The notes under the pieces are model-generated. The model made no database searches and was not told the DNA's origin. It saw nothing but the letters and a program-made list of their open reading frames with translations. The position numbers were made by a program, and so were the translations under genes. This document shows positions 6,792 to 12,998 of a DNA stretch of 20,319 bases, in pieces. The stretch's first letter is position 1. Each line of letters starts with the position of its first letter. This DNA is from an uncultured Actinomycetes bacterium (GTDB lineage Bacteria > Actinomycetota > Actinomycetes > Nanopelagicales > Nanopelagicaceae), in assembly GCA_903897155.1 (NCBI GenBank), contig CAIUAO010000005.1, positions 1-20,319 of the forward strand, given 5' to 3'.

Positions 6792-7469
6792 TTATTCGGC
6801 CACGATGAGCGCCTCAGAATGAGCGCCGCAGCCGTGATCTACCGAAACTACGCGGGCATCTTCAGGTGAGAGCGCATTGGCACAAACTCCAAAGGCACTT
6901 CGCAAAGATCCTGCAATAGGAATAAAGAAACCACATGAATGACATGGCTTAGGAGCATATTGAGCAATCGGTGTGGCAGGTCCTCGGTCTCCAGTATGCC
7001 AACGCTTACTCGCTGCATCGAGTCCTTCAATAGAAAGAACACGGGCCCGTCCAAGTCCTAGTTCAAATGCTTCACTCAAATCTAATTCACCATCACTTGG
7101 CAGTTCTGCAAAGCCTGGCACTAAACGAACATCATCTGCTGATGTTGGAATGATGTCGCCAACGCCAACATCACCGGGCAAAATACGATCCTTATAAGGA
7201 ATCCACTCTGGTGCTAATAGTGATTCGGCCCCTGGTAGTAAAACAACATCGCAAATAGTTGCAGGTGCATCAGAATCTACCTTTGCAACCGTTACTGCCC
7301 AGCGCCACCCGTGATAACCAGGAAGTGAGCTTTCAAAAAGGTAAGTACAGATGCGCTCATCTTCGGCATCAATAGAAACAAGCTCGCCGACAAACTTCGC
7401 ATCATGGGAATCTTCCTGTGCTGCCTGACGCGCAAGTTCAAGTGCGTTGAACGGATCTTTTACTGACAT
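6792..7469 (-). CDS. DUF3027 family protein with a probable zinc site
   Basis: This 225-residue protein of unknown function matches the actinobacterial DUF3027 family: PFNALELARQAAQE at the start, YHGWRWAVTVAKVD, LLPGAESLLAPEWIPYKDRI, and DRLLPGDVGVGDIIPT-like text in the middle (read here as RILPGDVGVGDIIPT). The C-terminus holds C176-x2-C179, C196 and C214 with H212 and H217 (HGCGAHSE). This is a likely metal-binding knuckle, which is my inference. There are no membrane segments or signal peptide. A TACAAT -10-like box ends 6 bases before the ATG, with no Shine-Dalgarno sequence, so the mRNA is probably leaderless. The gene lies just after the groL terminator and 88 bases upstream of the cold-shock gene. 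Confidence 0.85.
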   Translation of the reverse strand: MSVKDPFNALELARQAAQEDSHDAKFVGELVSIDAEDERICTYLFESSLPGYHGWRWAVTVAKVDSDAPATICDVVLLPGAESLLAPEWIPYKDRILPGDVGVGDIIPTSADDVRLVPGFAELPSDGELDLSEAFELGLGRARVLSIEGLDAASKRWHTGDRGPATPIAQYAPKPCHSCGFFIPIAGSLRSAFGVCANALSPEDARVVSVDHGCGAHSEALIVAE

Positions 7470-7475
7470 GGCTTA

Positions 7476-7481
7476 ATTGTA
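7476..7481 (-). promoter_or_regulatory. Candidate -10 box of the DUF3027 gene (leaderless start)
   Basis: TACAAT, one base from the TATAAT consensus, lies 6 bases before the ATG at 7469 on the minus strand. The expected -35 position falls at the T-run of the groL terminator. Confidence 0.6.
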
Positions 7482-7498
7482 GAGGTAATAATGCAATG

Positions 7499-7528
7499 AA
7501 AAAGCCCCCGGGATTCCCGAGGGCTTTA
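7499..7528 (-). terminator. Rho-independent terminator of groL
   Basis: On the minus strand a 12-base-pair stem (arms 7502-7513 and 7517-7528, GC-rich core, one G-U pair, three-base loop) is followed by a run of six U at 7504-7499. It begins 15 bases after the groL stop. The G-U pair becomes an A-C mismatch on the other strand, and the T-run lies only on this side, so it works for groL. It is the only clear intrinsic terminator found in the window. Confidence 0.9.
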
Positions 7529-7543
7529 TGCAATCTACGCGTA

Positions 7544-9166
7544 TTAGAAGTCCATATCTCCGCCACCAGCAGGGGCTGCTGCAGCTGACTTTGGTTCTGG
7601 CTTATCTGTAATAACTGCCTCTGTTGTGAGGAAGAGCGCTGCGATAGATGCTGCGTTTTGAAGTGCAGAACGCGTGACCTTTGCTGGATCGATAATTCCA
7701 GATTTGATCATGTCCACATATTCACCTGTTGCAGCATTAAGTCCCCAACCTGATTCCAAGTTACGAACCTTCTCAACAACAACTCCGCCTTCAAGGCCAG
7801 CGTTAATAGCAATCTGCTTAAGTGGTGCTTCAATTCCGAACTCAACAATGCGAGCGCCAGTTGCTTCATCTCCTGCGAGTGAAAGCTTTGCAAGTGCAAT
7901 CTTTCCAGCTTGAAGAAGAGCAACGCCGCCGCCGGCAACAATTCCTTCTTCTACTGCAGCCTTTGCATTGCGCACTGCATCTTCGATGCGGTGCTTACGC
8001 TCTTTAAGTTCAACTTCTGTTGCAGCTCCTGCCTTAATGACAGCAACTCCTCCAGCAAGCTTTGCAAGACGCTCTTGGAGCTTCTCACGATCATAATCAG
8101 AATCACTATTCTCGATCTCGGCGCGAATTTGATTGACGCGGCCCTTGATCTGATCTGCATCGCCTGTTCCTTCAACGATTGTTGTGTCTTCTTTCCCAAC
8201 AACAACCTTGCGAGCTTTTCCAAGTAGATCCATAGTTGCACTCTCAAGCTTGAGACCAACTTCTTCAGAGATCACAGTTGCGCCAGTCAAGATCGCAATA
8301 TCTTGAAGCATTGCCTTACGGCGATCTCCAAAGCCAGGCGCCTTAACAGCAACAGAGCGGAATGTTCCGCGAATCTTGTTCACTACCAATGTTGCAAGTG
8401 CTTCGCCCTCAACATCTTCAGCAAGAATCAGAAGCGGTTTACCTGATTGCATGACCTTCTCAAGGATAGGCACGAGATCTTTAATGTTTGTGATCTTGCC
8501 ACTTGAGATCAAAATGTAAGCATCCTCAAGGACTGCCTCCATGCGATCTGAATCTGTTGTGAAGTAAGGAGAGATGTAACCCTTATCAAAACGCATACCT
8601 TCAGTGAGCTCTAGCTCAAGGCCGAATGTATTGCTCTCTTCAACGGTAATAACGCCTTCTTTGCCAACCTTATCCATCGCTTCAGCGATCATCTCACCGA
8701 TTGTGGTGTCAGCAGCAGAGATAGATGCAGTAGCTGCAATCTGCTCTTTTGTATCAACGTTCTTAGCCATCTTTGAAAGTTCTGCTGAGATTGCCTCGAC
8801 TGCCTTTTCAATTCCGCGCTTAAGTGCCATCGGATTTGATCCAGCAGCAACGTTGCGAAGGCCTTCGCGAACAAGTGCTTGAGCCAAGACTGTGGCAGTT
8901 GTTGTTCCATCTCCGGCAACATCATCTGTCTTCTTAGCAACTTCTTTTACTAATTCTGCGCCGATTTTTTCCCAAGGATCATCAAGTTCAATCTCTTTGG
9001 CGATGGAGACACCATCGTTTGTGATTGTGGGAGCGCCCCACTTCTTCTCCAGAACAACGTTACGACCGCGGGGTCCAAGTGTTACTTTGACAGCGTCAGC
9101 GAGGGCGTTCATGCCGCGCTCAAGACCACGACGAGCCTCTTCATTAAAGGCGATCATCTTTGCCAT
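7544..9166 (-). CDS. groL: Chaperonin GroEL (stand-alone, GroEL2-like)
   Basis: GroEL is the 60-kDa subunit of the double-ring chaperonin that folds cytosolic proteins with ATP. The 540-residue sequence is complete. It shows EEARRGLERGMNALADAVKVTLGPRGRNVVLEKKWGAPTITNDG, the ATP-binding DGTTT (residues 86-90), KAPGFGDRRKAMLQDIA, and GGVAVIKAGAATEVELKERKHR. The tail is AAAAPAGGGDMDF: the Gly/Met-rich type and not the His-rich tail of actinobacterial GroEL1. No groES is next to it, so this resembles the separate groEL2 locus of Actinobacteria. GAGGAG lies 6 bases before the ATG, a strong ribosome site. A CIRCE element upstream predicts repression by HrcA and heat induction. A terminator follows. 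Confidence 0.98.
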   Translation of the reverse strand: MAKMIAFNEEARRGLERGMNALADAVKVTLGPRGRNVVLEKKWGAPTITNDGVSIAKEIELDDPWEKIGAELVKEVAKKTDDVAGDGTTTATVLAQALVREGLRNVAAGSNPMALKRGIEKAVEAISAELSKMAKNVDTKEQIAATASISAADTTIGEMIAEAMDKVGKEGVITVEESNTFGLELELTEGMRFDKGYISPYFTTDSDRMEAVLEDAYILISSGKITNIKDLVPILEKVMQSGKPLLILAEDVEGEALATLVVNKIRGTFRSVAVKAPGFGDRRKAMLQDIAILTGATVISEEVGLKLESATMDLLGKARKVVVGKEDTTIVEGTGDADQIKGRVNQIRAEIENSDSDYDREKLQERLAKLAGGVAVIKAGAATEVELKERKHRIEDAVRNAKAAVEEGIVAGGGVALLQAGKIALAKLSLAGDEATGARIVEFGIEAPLKQIAINAGLEGGVVVEKVRNLESGWGLNAATGEYVDMIKSGIIDPAKVTRSALQNAASIAALFLTTEAVITDKPEPKSAAAAPAGGGDMDF

Positions 9167-9172
9167 GTTTTA

Positions 9173-9178
9173 CTCCTC
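9173..9178 (-). promoter_or_regulatory. Shine-Dalgarno sequence of groL
   Basis: GAGGAG on the minus strand lies 6 bases before the ATG at 9166. It is among the strongest ribosome sites in the window. Confidence 0.8.
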
Positions 9179-9204
9179 ATAAATTTCATTAGATAAAAGG
9201 CTAT

Positions 9205-9231
9205 TTAGCACTCTGGTACTCCGAGTGACAA
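9205..9231. promoter_or_regulatory. CIRCE operator (HrcA binding site)
   Basis: TTAGCACTC, a 9-base spacer, then GAGTGACAA. The CIRCE consensus is TTAGCACTC-N9-GAGTGCTAA, so the left arm is perfect and the right arm differs at two of nine bases. It lies 38 bases upstream of groL, as expected for control by the HrcA repressor. No HspR/HAIR repeat was seen. The right edge touches the candidate structured leader of the divergent small-protein unit. Confidence 0.9.
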
Positions 9232-9363
9232 CGCCAAATCTAGAGCAGGCAGAGCCTCTGGGCAAACCGAAAGAACCCTGCCCACGCGTGAGTAGGGGAT
9301 AAATCTGCCAAAACTTCTAAGTTGGCTCTCAGAAATACCTAAGTGTCGCCACAGGTCGGCGCC
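9232..9363 (+). ncRNA. Candidate structured 5' leader, possibly a c-di-AMP (ydaO/yuaA-like) riboswitch
   Basis: The 145 bases before the small secreted-protein gene are rich in local pairing. CGCC at 9232-9235 can close with GGCG at 9358-9361. GCCAA and TTGGC around 9307-9325 form a stem that also contains AACTT/AAGTT. Segments recall the ydaO consensus as I remember it: CGCCAAATCT near the start (compare CGCUUAAUCU), GGGGATAAATC (compare GGGGUGAAUC), and the closing ACAGGTCGGCG. In Actinobacteria this riboswitch often precedes secreted cell-wall proteins, and the next gene has a signal peptide. The match is partial and was made by eye. The CAGCUAACC block is not clearly present, and the promoter would have to overlap the CIRCE element. 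Confidence 0.35.
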
Positions 9364-9376
9364 CCATGATCAACCC

Positions 9377-9652
9377 ATGAGAACAAAGACAAGCAAGTTA
9401 CCTTCGGCTAAACCACAGATCGCTCTACTGGCGATGGCGTTAGCTATTAGCTCTGGAGCTGTTTATGCCCAGGCCCACCGTGGCCAAGTGAGCGTTGGTA
9501 GCCCTGTGCAAAGCACTCAAGGTGTAACAGCAGCTTCACACTCATCATTTACACAACCTGCGCAATCAACAAACAAAGTAATCGCAGCCTCTCACTTAAC
9601 TACGCGTCCCCAGATCGCTGGCGGAGCAAATGGTGAAAATGAGGATGATTAA
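9377..9652 (+). CDS. Small secreted protein with an internal repeat, unrecognised family
   Basis: The 91-residue product has a basic N-region, a hydrophobic core (IALLAMALAISSGAVYA, residues 15-31) and a V-Y-A signal-peptidase site, giving a mature peptide of about 60 residues. The mature part carries two copies of a motif 18 residues apart: QSTQGVTAASH (45-55) and QSTNKVIAASH (63-73), each preceded by P-V/A. The codons of the two copies differ, so the similarity is kept at the protein level. The tail is acidic (NGENEDD). There are no cysteines and no enzyme motif. No Shine-Dalgarno sequence precedes the ATG. It is followed 3 bases later by a tiny membrane-protein gene. The family and function are not recognised. 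Confidence 0.7.
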   Translation: MRTKTSKLPSAKPQIALLAMALAISSGAVYAQAHRGQVSVGSPVQSTQGVTAASHSSFTQPAQSTNKVIAASHLTTRPQIAGGANGENEDD

Positions 9653-9655
9653 TTC

Positions 9656-9781
9656 ATGGATTTCTTCAGCCACATTGTGACAGTTGCAGTTGCGATTCCT
9701 GCAAGTTATTTGGGGCTAGTGTTATTAATTAAAGTTGCTATGCCAAAGATTGCAAAAACCAGCAAGTCCTATAAATACTAA
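9656..9781 (+). CDS. 41-residue single-pass membrane protein, unrecognised
   Basis: This short gene begins 3 bases after the stop of the secreted-protein gene. The product has one hydrophobic segment (IVTVAVAIPASYLGLVLLIKVAM, about residues 7-29) and a lysine-rich tail (PKIAKTSKSYKY). By the positive-inside rule the C-terminus is in the cytoplasm. GAGG at 9641 is 11 bases before the ATG, a weak ribosome site. Tight coupling with the upstream secreted protein suggests one two-gene unit. It stops 9 bases before the convergent DUF3263 stop. No family is recognised. Confidence 0.6.
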   Translation: MDFFSHIVTVAVAIPASYLGLVLLIKVAMPKIAKTSKSYKY

Positions 9782-9790
9782 ACTCTGGAA

Positions 9791-10045
9791 TTAACCCAGC
9801 TTAAAACCCTCTGCTCTTTTTGCCGAGCGAGCATCTCGTAATCTACGAAGACGTTTAATGAGCATTGGCTCTAGTTCATATGCCACTTCGTTATCGATCA
9901 GAACACTGAGCAACTGATAATAAGCAGCCGGGGCTAACCCAAAGGTCTCTTTGATTGCAGATTCTTTTGCGCCTGCATGGCGCCACCATTGGCGCTCAAA
10001 GGCCAAAATTGATAGCTCTAACTCTGTTAATTCTGACTTACTCAT
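9791..10045 (-). CDS. DUF3263 family small protein
   Basis: The 84-residue soluble protein matches the actinobacterial DUF3263 pattern: LSILAFERQWWRHAGAKESAIKETFGLAPAAYYQLLSVLIDN, then EPMLIKRLRRLRDARSAKR. The K-E-x-A-I-K-E-x-F-G-x-x-P-x-x-Y-Y segment reads like a helix-turn-helix, and the basic C-terminus would suit DNA binding. A regulatory role is inference only. TATGAT ends 9 bases before the ATG. A perfect 13-base palindrome overlaps the expected -35 region. It follows the SDR/DUF2867 gene on the same strand after 48 bases. Confidence 0.85.
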   Translation of the reverse strand: MSKSELTELELSILAFERQWWRHAGAKESAIKETFGLAPAAYYQLLSVLIDNEVAYELEPMLIKRLRRLRDARSAKRAEGFKLG

Positions 10046-10054
10046 AATAAGGCG

Positions 10055-10060
10055 ATCATA
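10055..10060 (-). promoter_or_regulatory. Candidate -10 box of the DUF3263 gene
   Basis: TATGAT on the minus strand lies 9 bases before the ATG at 10045, implying a leader of only a few bases. The CTGACT or GCTGAC at the palindrome would be the -35 region, at 15-16 bases spacing. Confidence 0.45.
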
Positions 10061-10069
10061 GAAGTAAGG

Positions 10070-10082
10070 GCTGACAGTCAGC
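10070..10082. repeat. 13-base perfect palindrome, possible operator
   Basis: GCTGACAGTCAGC is a perfect inverted repeat with a single central base. It lies between the SDR stop and the DUF3263 -10 box, over the -35 position. The one-base loop and lack of a T-run argue against a terminator. Confidence 0.45.
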
Positions 10083-10093
10083 GCATTTAGCCT

Positions 10094-11611
10094 CTAACTC
10101 AGGGAGGGCGTGTTGCTGTGGTAGTCGAAGGATTTTGCTGCGCGAATTAAGTTCCGCGCCATGGTTGGGAAGATAAATCCGTGGAATGGATAAACCAGAG
10201 CCCAATAAATATGACCACCCATGCCATGGGGTTGAAATGATGCAGTCTGAATCATGCGGCGCTGCTTCTTGCCATCATGGTCTACTTCGGCAATTTCAAA
10301 GCGCAACCATGCTTTACCGGGCAAGATCATCTCTGCAACTAAAGTCAGTACATGCTCGCGCTCTAATAATTCAACTCTCCAAAAATCAAGGGATTCTCCC
10401 TGGCGCAAAAAGTCAGGATCACGGCGCCCGCGGCGTAGACCAACCCCACCAATCATGCTGTCCATAAGACCACGTAAATACCAGAGTACATCTGCCCCAT
10501 ACCAACCGTGATCCCCACCAATTTGTTCGATAGCCCGCCACAGTGATTTCAAGCTTGCATCAGTATAGAAAATTCTTTCATCTTTATATTCAGCAGCCCC
10601 TGACCATTCAGGATCTCCTTGAGTTTTCTGCCAAGGCGGCATATATAGAGCTGCATCAGACCAACGCGATTCAACGAGGTGTGCTTCAACTTTTTCAAGT
10701 GCCAAGGTAAATGCTCTTTCAATAGTTAATAAACCTTCAGCAGGTAGAGGAATAATCTGGTTAACATTTTTCGCTGGATCTGCAATTACTTCGTTGACCA
10801 GTGATCCAACTAGTGGTCTGGCAAGTGATGTTGGAACTGGGGTAACAAAGCCAATAAATAAACTTGAAAAAGCAGGGGTGAGAAAAGGTACTTTAATAAA
10901 AATACGCTTGCGCAAATGGCTTACCTTGGCAAAAGTTTGAATCATCTCTTCATAAGACAAAACATCTGGGCCTCCAATATCAAAAACACCTTCTACTGGC
11001 TTTTGAAATTGGGCAGCTGTTGTGAGGTAGTAGAGCACATCTCGGATAGCAATTGGCTGCGTGCGGTTTCGAACCCATTTAGGTGTGATCATGACGGGAA
11101 GTCTGTGAGTCATATGGCGGATCATTTCAAAAGAAGCAGAGCCTGAACCGATGATGACGCCCGCTCTAAATTCAAGAACAGGGACAGTTCCATATGCAAG
11201 CCTCTTACCGGTATTTGCTCGTGACTCAAGATGCATGCTTTGTTTCTCATCGTTAGCAATGCCGCCTAGATAAACAATCTGCTTCACATCTGCAACACGT
11301 GATGCGTGAGCAAAATTTGCGGCCATGTTCTCTTCTAACTTATCAAAGCGAGTGCCAGCATTAATGGAGTGCAGCAAATAAAATGCCGTGTGCACTCCCA
11401 TGAGCGCATTTTTTGTTGACTCAAAATCATCAGCATTTCCCTCAAATATCTCCACCATATCGGCCCAAGGTTGAGATAAAACTTTTTTACGATCTCGAAC
11501 AAATATCCTTACCTTAATATTTTCATTGAGCAGCGCTCGAACTAGCCTGCCCCCAACATATCCAGAGGCGCCTGTCACAAGGACTAGGCGGTCTTTCGGT
11601 GCATCGCTCAT
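10094..11611 (-). CDS. Atypical SDR (NAD(P)-binding) protein fused to a DUF2867 domain
   Basis: The 505-residue protein has two parts. Residues 1 to about 300 form an extended/atypical SDR Rossmann domain: LVLVTGASGYVGGRLVRALL with the TGASGYVG loop at 13-20, HTAFYLLHS, VYLGGIAN, VLEFRAGVIIGSGS, FDIGGPDVLSYEEM. The standard YxxxK catalytic pair is not evident, as in NDUFA9-like and NmrA-like members. From about residue 320 a DUF2867 domain follows (RIFYTDASLKSLWRAIEQIGGDHGWYGADVLWYLRG, LRFEI, GHIYWALVYPFHGFIFPTM). The substrate is unknown; a quinone- or lipid-related reduction is possible. TACTGT lies 7 bases before the ATG, with no ribosome site, so it is probably leaderless. It is divergent from the NDH-2 gene. 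Confidence 0.88.
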   Translation of the reverse strand: MSDAPKDRLVLVTGASGYVGGRLVRALLNENIKVRIFVRDRKKVLSQPWADMVEIFEGNADDFESTKNALMGVHTAFYLLHSINAGTRFDKLEENMAANFAHASRVADVKQIVYLGGIANDEKQSMHLESRANTGKRLAYGTVPVLEFRAGVIIGSGSASFEMIRHMTHRLPVMITPKWVRNRTQPIAIRDVLYYLTTAAQFQKPVEGVFDIGGPDVLSYEEMIQTFAKVSHLRKRIFIKVPFLTPAFSSLFIGFVTPVPTSLARPLVGSLVNEVIADPAKNVNQIIPLPAEGLLTIERAFTLALEKVEAHLVESRWSDAALYMPPWQKTQGDPEWSGAAEYKDERIFYTDASLKSLWRAIEQIGGDHGWYGADVLWYLRGLMDSMIGGVGLRRGRRDPDFLRQGESLDFWRVELLEREHVLTLVAEMILPGKAWLRFEIAEVDHDGKKQRRMIQTASFQPHGMGGHIYWALVYPFHGFIFPTMARNLIRAAKSFDYHSNTPSLS

Positions 11612-11618
11612 GGGAGAA

Positions 11619-11624
11619 ACAGTA
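11619..11624 (-). promoter_or_regulatory. Candidate -10 box of the SDR/DUF2867 gene (leaderless start)
   Basis: TACTGT on the minus strand lies 7 bases before the ATG at 11611. TCGTCA, 17 bases further up, is a partial -35 match. Confidence 0.45.
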
Positions 11625-11633
11625 GACTTTCCC

Positions 11634-11639
11634 TATAGA
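11634..11639 (+). promoter_or_regulatory. Candidate -10 box of ndh
   Basis: TATAGA would start a transcript near 11646, giving a leader of about 20 bases that contains the AAAAGGA ribosome site at 11652-11658. The -35 region is weak. It lies 10 bases from the opposing SDR -10 box. Confidence 0.35.
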
Positions 11640-11651
11640 AATGACGAGTGG

Positions 11652-11658
11652 AAAAGGA
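11652..11658 (+). promoter_or_regulatory. Shine-Dalgarno sequence of ndh (favours a TTG start)
   Basis: AAAAGGA lies 8 bases before the TTG at 11667. None of the other in-frame start candidates (ATG 11610, TTG 11661, GTG 11685, GTG 11694) has a comparable ribosome site at normal spacing. Confidence 0.45.
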
Positions 11659-11666
11659 ACTTGACA

Positions 11667-12992
11667 TTGAATTCCGACGGAGCAGTGGGTGCGGTGCCTG
11701 TTTATGGGCAAACTGCTGCTGAGCAGGATGAGCTTCTCTCTACATTTGATCGCTGGGTAAAAGAATTTAAGGGAAAGCCTCGCGTAATAATTCTTGGCGG
11801 CGGTTTTGGTGGGTTAGCAGCTGCAAAGGCACTTGGCCGTCATGCCGATGTCACTGTCATTGACCGTAATAATTACCAAACTTTCTTACCCCTGCTCTAC
11901 CAAGTTTCCACAGCGGGTATTGCAGCCGACCATGTCGCCTTCCCTATTCGAGGCGCAGTACGCAAATACGATGCAAAGTTTCGTATGGGCTCGCCTATCT
12001 CTGTTGATCATAAGAACAAGACAGTAAAACTTGATAGCTCAGAGTTACTACCGTTTGATTTTCTCATTGTTGCACTTGGCTCAGTTACCGCAGACTTTGG
12101 CGTTCCAGGTGTAAACGAATACACCCTAGGCATGAAAACTATCCAAGAGTCAGTACTTATTCGCTCAGAGGTAATGCGCCGCTTTGAAGATCTCTGCCGT
12201 TTCCAAGATGACACTCGCTTATCTATTGTTGTTGTTGGTGGTGGTCCAACAGGTGTTGAAATGGCTGGAGCGTTTGCTGAACTTCGCCATGGTCCACTTC
12301 GCCATGACAACCAACATGCGGCGAAGCATGTAGATATTTATTTAGTTGAGGCCGGGCCACGACTTCTTCCTATGTTTGCTGAAAAGCTTACAAATAGTGC
12401 GAAGAAAGAACTTGAAAAAATGGGCGTAAATGTCCTGCTCAGTACTCAAGTGAAGTCAATTGATCATGGTCAAATTAACTTTGGTGATGGAACAAATATG
12501 CGCGCCCATGTCATTGTCTGGGCAGCAGGGGTAAAAGGTGCACCTGCAATCAACCAACTTGGTGTTCAAGTAGAAGCAAATCGTTTAAAGACAGATCCCA
12601 CTCTTCAAGTTTCTCATTATCCATACATGTTTGCCGTTGGCGATGTTGCAGGAGCAAAAGGTCTGAATGGACGCTTCTTGCCCCAGGTAGCTCCTGTTGC
12701 AATGCAGCAAGGGCGCTTTGCAGCTGCGCAGATCTTGCGCCTCATGAAAGGCAAGAAGTTAGTTAACTTTAAATATGTTGATAAAGGCTCCATGGCAACT
12801 ATTGGTCGCCACAAAGCAATTATCGAAGTAAAGGGCCTGAAGATCAGCGGACCTATTGCTTGGTTTGGCTGGTTGTTCTTGCACCTTTTCTATCTCATGG
12901 GTGGTCGCAACAAGATTGCAACGATTGCCGATTGGGCGTGGAATTACTTCACATTTGACCGCGGTAATCGCAACATCATGGATTCCATTTAA
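11667..12992 (+). CDS. ndh: Type II NADH dehydrogenase (NDH-2)
   Basis: NDH-2 passes electrons from NADH to the quinone pool through FAD without pumping protons, at the inner face of the membrane. Motifs from the chosen start are the FAD site RVIILGGGFGG (44-49 for GGGFGG), FLPLLYQVSTAGI, ALGSVTADFGVPGV, the NADH site VVVGGGPTGVEMAG, VIVWAAGVKG, the second FAD segment FAVGDVAGAKG, and PQVAPVAMQQGRFAA. Near the C-terminus are YVDKGSMATIGRHKAI and the membrane-contacting GWLFLHLFYLMGGRNK. The start is uncertain. TTG 11667 is preferred because AAAAGGA sits 8 bases before it and it gives a normal 441 residues. The ATG at 11610 overlaps the divergent SDR start codon. An alpha/beta hydrolase gene follows after 6 bases. 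Confidence 0.92.
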   Translation: MNSDGAVGAVPVYGQTAAEQDELLSTFDRWVKEFKGKPRVIILGGGFGGLAAAKALGRHADVTVIDRNNYQTFLPLLYQVSTAGIAADHVAFPIRGAVRKYDAKFRMGSPISVDHKNKTVKLDSSELLPFDFLIVALGSVTADFGVPGVNEYTLGMKTIQESVLIRSEVMRRFEDLCRFQDDTRLSIVVVGGGPTGVEMAGAFAELRHGPLRHDNQHAAKHVDIYLVEAGPRLLPMFAEKLTNSAKKELEKMGVNVLLSTQVKSIDHGQINFGDGTNMRAHVIVWAAGVKGAPAINQLGVQVEANRLKTDPTLQVSHYPYMFAVGDVAGAKGLNGRFLPQVAPVAMQQGRFAAAQILRLMKGKKLVNFKYVDKGSMATIGRHKAIIEVKGLKISGPIAWFGWLFLHLFYLMGGRNKIATIADWAWNYFTFDRGNRNIMDSI

Positions 12993-12998
12993 AACACC

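Noticed and set aside
6756..6869. A 37-residue plus-strand frame (MNELARYAG...) with a TAGTTT 5 bases before its ATG
   Set aside because: Most of it is antisense to the conserved zinc-site end of DUF3027, it has no recognisable features, and the box position fits only loosely.
7674..9182. Several Ser/Pro- or Leu-rich frames on the plus strand across groL
   Set aside because: They are mirror frames of a highly conserved gene with strong codon bias; none has a plausible start signal or family resemblance.
9232..9376. Cobalamin or glycine riboswitch in the leader before the secreted protein
   Set aside because: GCCACAG and ACCGAAAG fragments are suggestive, but the B12-box context and the glycine aptamer core are not present; the c-di-AMP type fits somewhat better.
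10070..10093. Terminator after the SDR/DUF2867 gene at the palindrome
   Set aside because: The stem would have a one-base loop and no following T-run on either strand.
11661..11689. TTGACA at 11661 as a consensus -35 box
   Set aside because: No -10-like hexamer occurs 15-19 bases downstream; the sequence lies at the ndh start instead.
12008..12310. 100-residue minus-strand frame inside ndh
   Set aside because: It is antisense to the NADH-binding motif of ndh; Ser/Arg-rich composition is as expected for a shadow frame.
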